NCBI GenBank assembly: GCA_947579605.1
Contig: OX388311.1
Span: 27,902,951-27,966,950, forward strand
Direction of reading: 5' to 3'
DNA from: Athripsodes cinereus
Taxonomy: Eukaryota > Arthropoda > Insecta > Trichoptera > Leptoceridae
DNA length: 64,000 nt
Shown piece by piece: positions 62,485-64,000 of this stretch. Within the stretch, counting starts at the first letter, position 1, and each line of letters opens with the position of its first letter. Below the pieces are notes generated by a model that saw only the letters and a list, made by a program, of their open reading frames with translations, was not told where the DNA came from and did no database searches. Both the position numbers and the translations under genes were made by a program.

Positions 62485-63388
62485 AACTTATGAATATTAA
62501 TAAAGGTTAAATAATGATAAAAACAACCTTGTTAGAAGTGTTTTATTGCGTATATATTTTCTTGTAGATAATGGAGACAAAAAATATCTGTAGGCATGAT
62601 TGAACAACCCAATATTGAATTCTTTGCTATTATTTCCACTTATTTATAGCGTTTTAGTGTAATACATCATACTTTTTACAACATATCGATTTATAAAAAA
62701 AATAATTGGTTTTATAAAGAAAAAAAACTAACATACGTCACGTTTGTCTGTTAATTGCGTAATGAAATGCCTTCGATTCCCTCATCCACATTGCATCCAT
62801 CATTCGCGTTGAAGTGGGAGGGGACAATACATCATCTGTTGGGTGTGAGAGGGAGGTTGTATGGCAGTGGGTTGGGTGAAATGCGTGATACTGAATACTT
62901 CTGTCATTAATACTATTCAAGATGGATAATACTGTATTATGAAGTACATCACACACATACACACATATTATACAAATTTCACGTACACATACATACTCGT
63001 GGATTAAATGATATAGATTTCTGACATATTCGAAATTGGAACGATATGTTTTTGTTCTTTTAAAATATCTTTATTTTATTGACTTGACACTTATAGAAGA
63101 TTTTTATACCTACTCAAAATAATTCATTATTCATTAATTAACCTACATTTTACTAAAATGGAGTAATCAGCGTATTAGTTACCTACCTATTCCGATTGAA
63201 TCAATATTTTATATATTGTCCTGCAATATCTACAGATGAGTCTAATATTGTTGCTATCCTATTTTCTCCCTTAAAAAAAAAACATTTATCGATACATAAT
63301 GTGAGTTCCGTGGAATTGTTTGGAAAAGAATGAAAATTCAAGTCTTCTTCGTTTTAGAGTAGTTTCATATAAAAGGCATTTAACATCT
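62485..63388. other. Intergenic DNA, nothing recognised
   Basis: AT-rich with a short GTGTG-rich patch; a 74-codon minus frame (62738-62962) has no motif. Confidence 0.35.
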
Positions 63389-63391
63389 TCT

Positions 63392-63865
63392 ATTTAGCTT
63401 TGAGGTTTGCCACTCATCCTTGAACGTATAATTTTATTATTGACACTAGAGGGTAATTTTTCCCGGATTATTTTCGTTCCCGGGAAACGGGAAATTAAAA
63501 AATGAATTTCCTGGGATTCCCGGGAATCCCAGGAAATCAAGTTTGGTATACAAAAATCATTTTTTGATATAATTTCTCGTATTTTAACAAGTTTTTAGAG
63601 TTTTTCTACCAAATTTGTTGAAAATCGAATATTTTACCGTTTTGCTAAAGGGGCGCCTTAACTCAACAAACATTTCGGTATCGGTATGGCAATCTGCGTG
63701 TCTAATAATTTGAGTTTTTTTTTCCCGGGAAATGTTTCGTTTTTTTCCCGGGAAACGGGAAATAAAAATTAAAGAGTTTTCCCGGGAAATCCCGGGCGGG
63801 AATTCCCGGGAATAACCCTTTAATTGACACCTAGAGAACAACTTGCACGTTTGATGTTGAAATAT
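63392..63865 (+). repeat. R250 repeat, split by a hAT MITE
   Basis: 63392-63446 (TTTGAGGTTTGCCACTCATC, CTTGAACGTATAATTTTATT, ATTGACAC) continues at 63823 (ATTGACACCTAGAGAACAAC, TTGCACGTTTGATG), matching GAGGTTTGCCACCCATCC ... ATTGGCACGGAGAGGACAGC of intact copies. Confidence 0.75.
63447..63822. mobile_element. hAT MITE, 376 bp, with perfect 8-bp target duplication
   Basis: ATTGACAC at 63439-63446 and 63823-63830 is the target duplication. Ends TAGAGGGTAATTTTTCCCGG and, inverted, TAAAGGGTTATTCCCGGG. Subterminal TTCCCGGGAA palindromes recur about six times. The centre (63570-63660) contains a stretch (AAATTTGTTGAAAATCGAAT, CCGTTTTGCTAAAGGGGCGC, CTTAA) matching the right end of the TTAA element at 48156-48888, so it carries a piece of another transposon. 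Confidence 0.85.
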
Positions 63866-63867
63866 TC

Positions 63868-64000
63868 TAGAAACAATATCGACTCTCCAGTTCCATAATG
63901 CAACATGTCAAAAATTTTGAAAATATTGATTTTATTGGCATAACACGAAATTAACGCCACTCTTTCAATTCCACAAATAAATAACTATACAAAATACACA
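63868..64000 (+). repeat. ~110-bp repeat, also at 28615-28722, runs to the window edge
   Basis: TCTCCAGTTCCATAATGCAA, CATGTCAAAAATTTTG, CCACTCTTTCAATTCCACAA, ATAAATAACTATACAAAATA. Confidence 0.5.

Overview
The window is an AT-rich, gene-poor stretch of a eukaryotic nuclear genome packed with small transposable elements. Non-LTR retrotransposon (LINE) 3' ends with microsatellite tails, tRNA-derived SINEs, many MITEs, and one spliced-looking exon with a signal peptide and an arthropod-style core promoter nearby point to an arthropod, most likely an insect; I cannot settle the order. There are no bacterial-style operons, rRNA genes, intact tRNA genes or CRISPR arrays.

Only one host gene is convincing: the first coding exon (38949-39635, +) of a secreted or surface Thr/Ser-rich protein, with a CRE/TATA/initiator cluster 1.4 kb upstream (37470-37522). 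Nearly everything else that can be identified is mobile DNA.

Layout. 1-8360: old repeats, a palindromic MITE (4423-4583), a hAT MITE (7089-7456) and decayed LINE ends. 8361-13219: an LTR retrotransposon with two apparently identical 484-bp LTRs, a 4-bp target duplication and no coding capacity, inserted in a SINE. 13220-30120: R250 repeats, SINEs, LINE 3' ends, a 33-bp perfect palindrome (19415-19483), a GC-richer island (25503-26030) and a foldback-like array of TTCGAA units (27713-28412). 30120-37400: SINE, TA-flanked MITE, a hAT-like element with a nested hairpin, LINE ends. 37400-40160: promoter candidate and host exon. 40160-50000: SINE with a 64-nt poly(A), a Jockey/CR1-type LINE with a 120-bp minisatellite in its 3' UTR, a TTAA-flanked element. 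50000-60550: nested SINEs, LINE ends, MITEs. 61041-62478: a DNA transposon with perfect 24-bp terminal inverted repeats carrying a pipsqueak-type helix-turn-helix exon. 63447-63822: a hAT MITE with a perfect 8-bp target duplication.

Names used below are mine. R250: an unclassified ~250-bp repeat with about 35 full or partial copies here; '+' means reading toward its TAG-rich tail. R190: a ~190-bp repeat with a GGCCGGCC core. R300: a ~300-bp repeat seen twice. L-A, L-B, L-C: three RTE-like LINE families known here only from 3' ends. L-D: a Jockey/CR1-like LINE. SINE-A, -B, -C: three tRNA-derived SINEs.

How the parts work together: R250 ends in the same ~35 bp as L-A, so it is probably mobilised by L-A. 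SINE-C ends in a stem-loop tail shared with LINE-like 3' ends elsewhere in the window. Nested insertions (LTR element in SINE-A, SINE-B in SINE-B, hAT MITE in R250, L-B split by a MITE, LINE in R250) give relative ages: R250 and the LINE ends are old; the LTR element and one SINE-B copy look recent.
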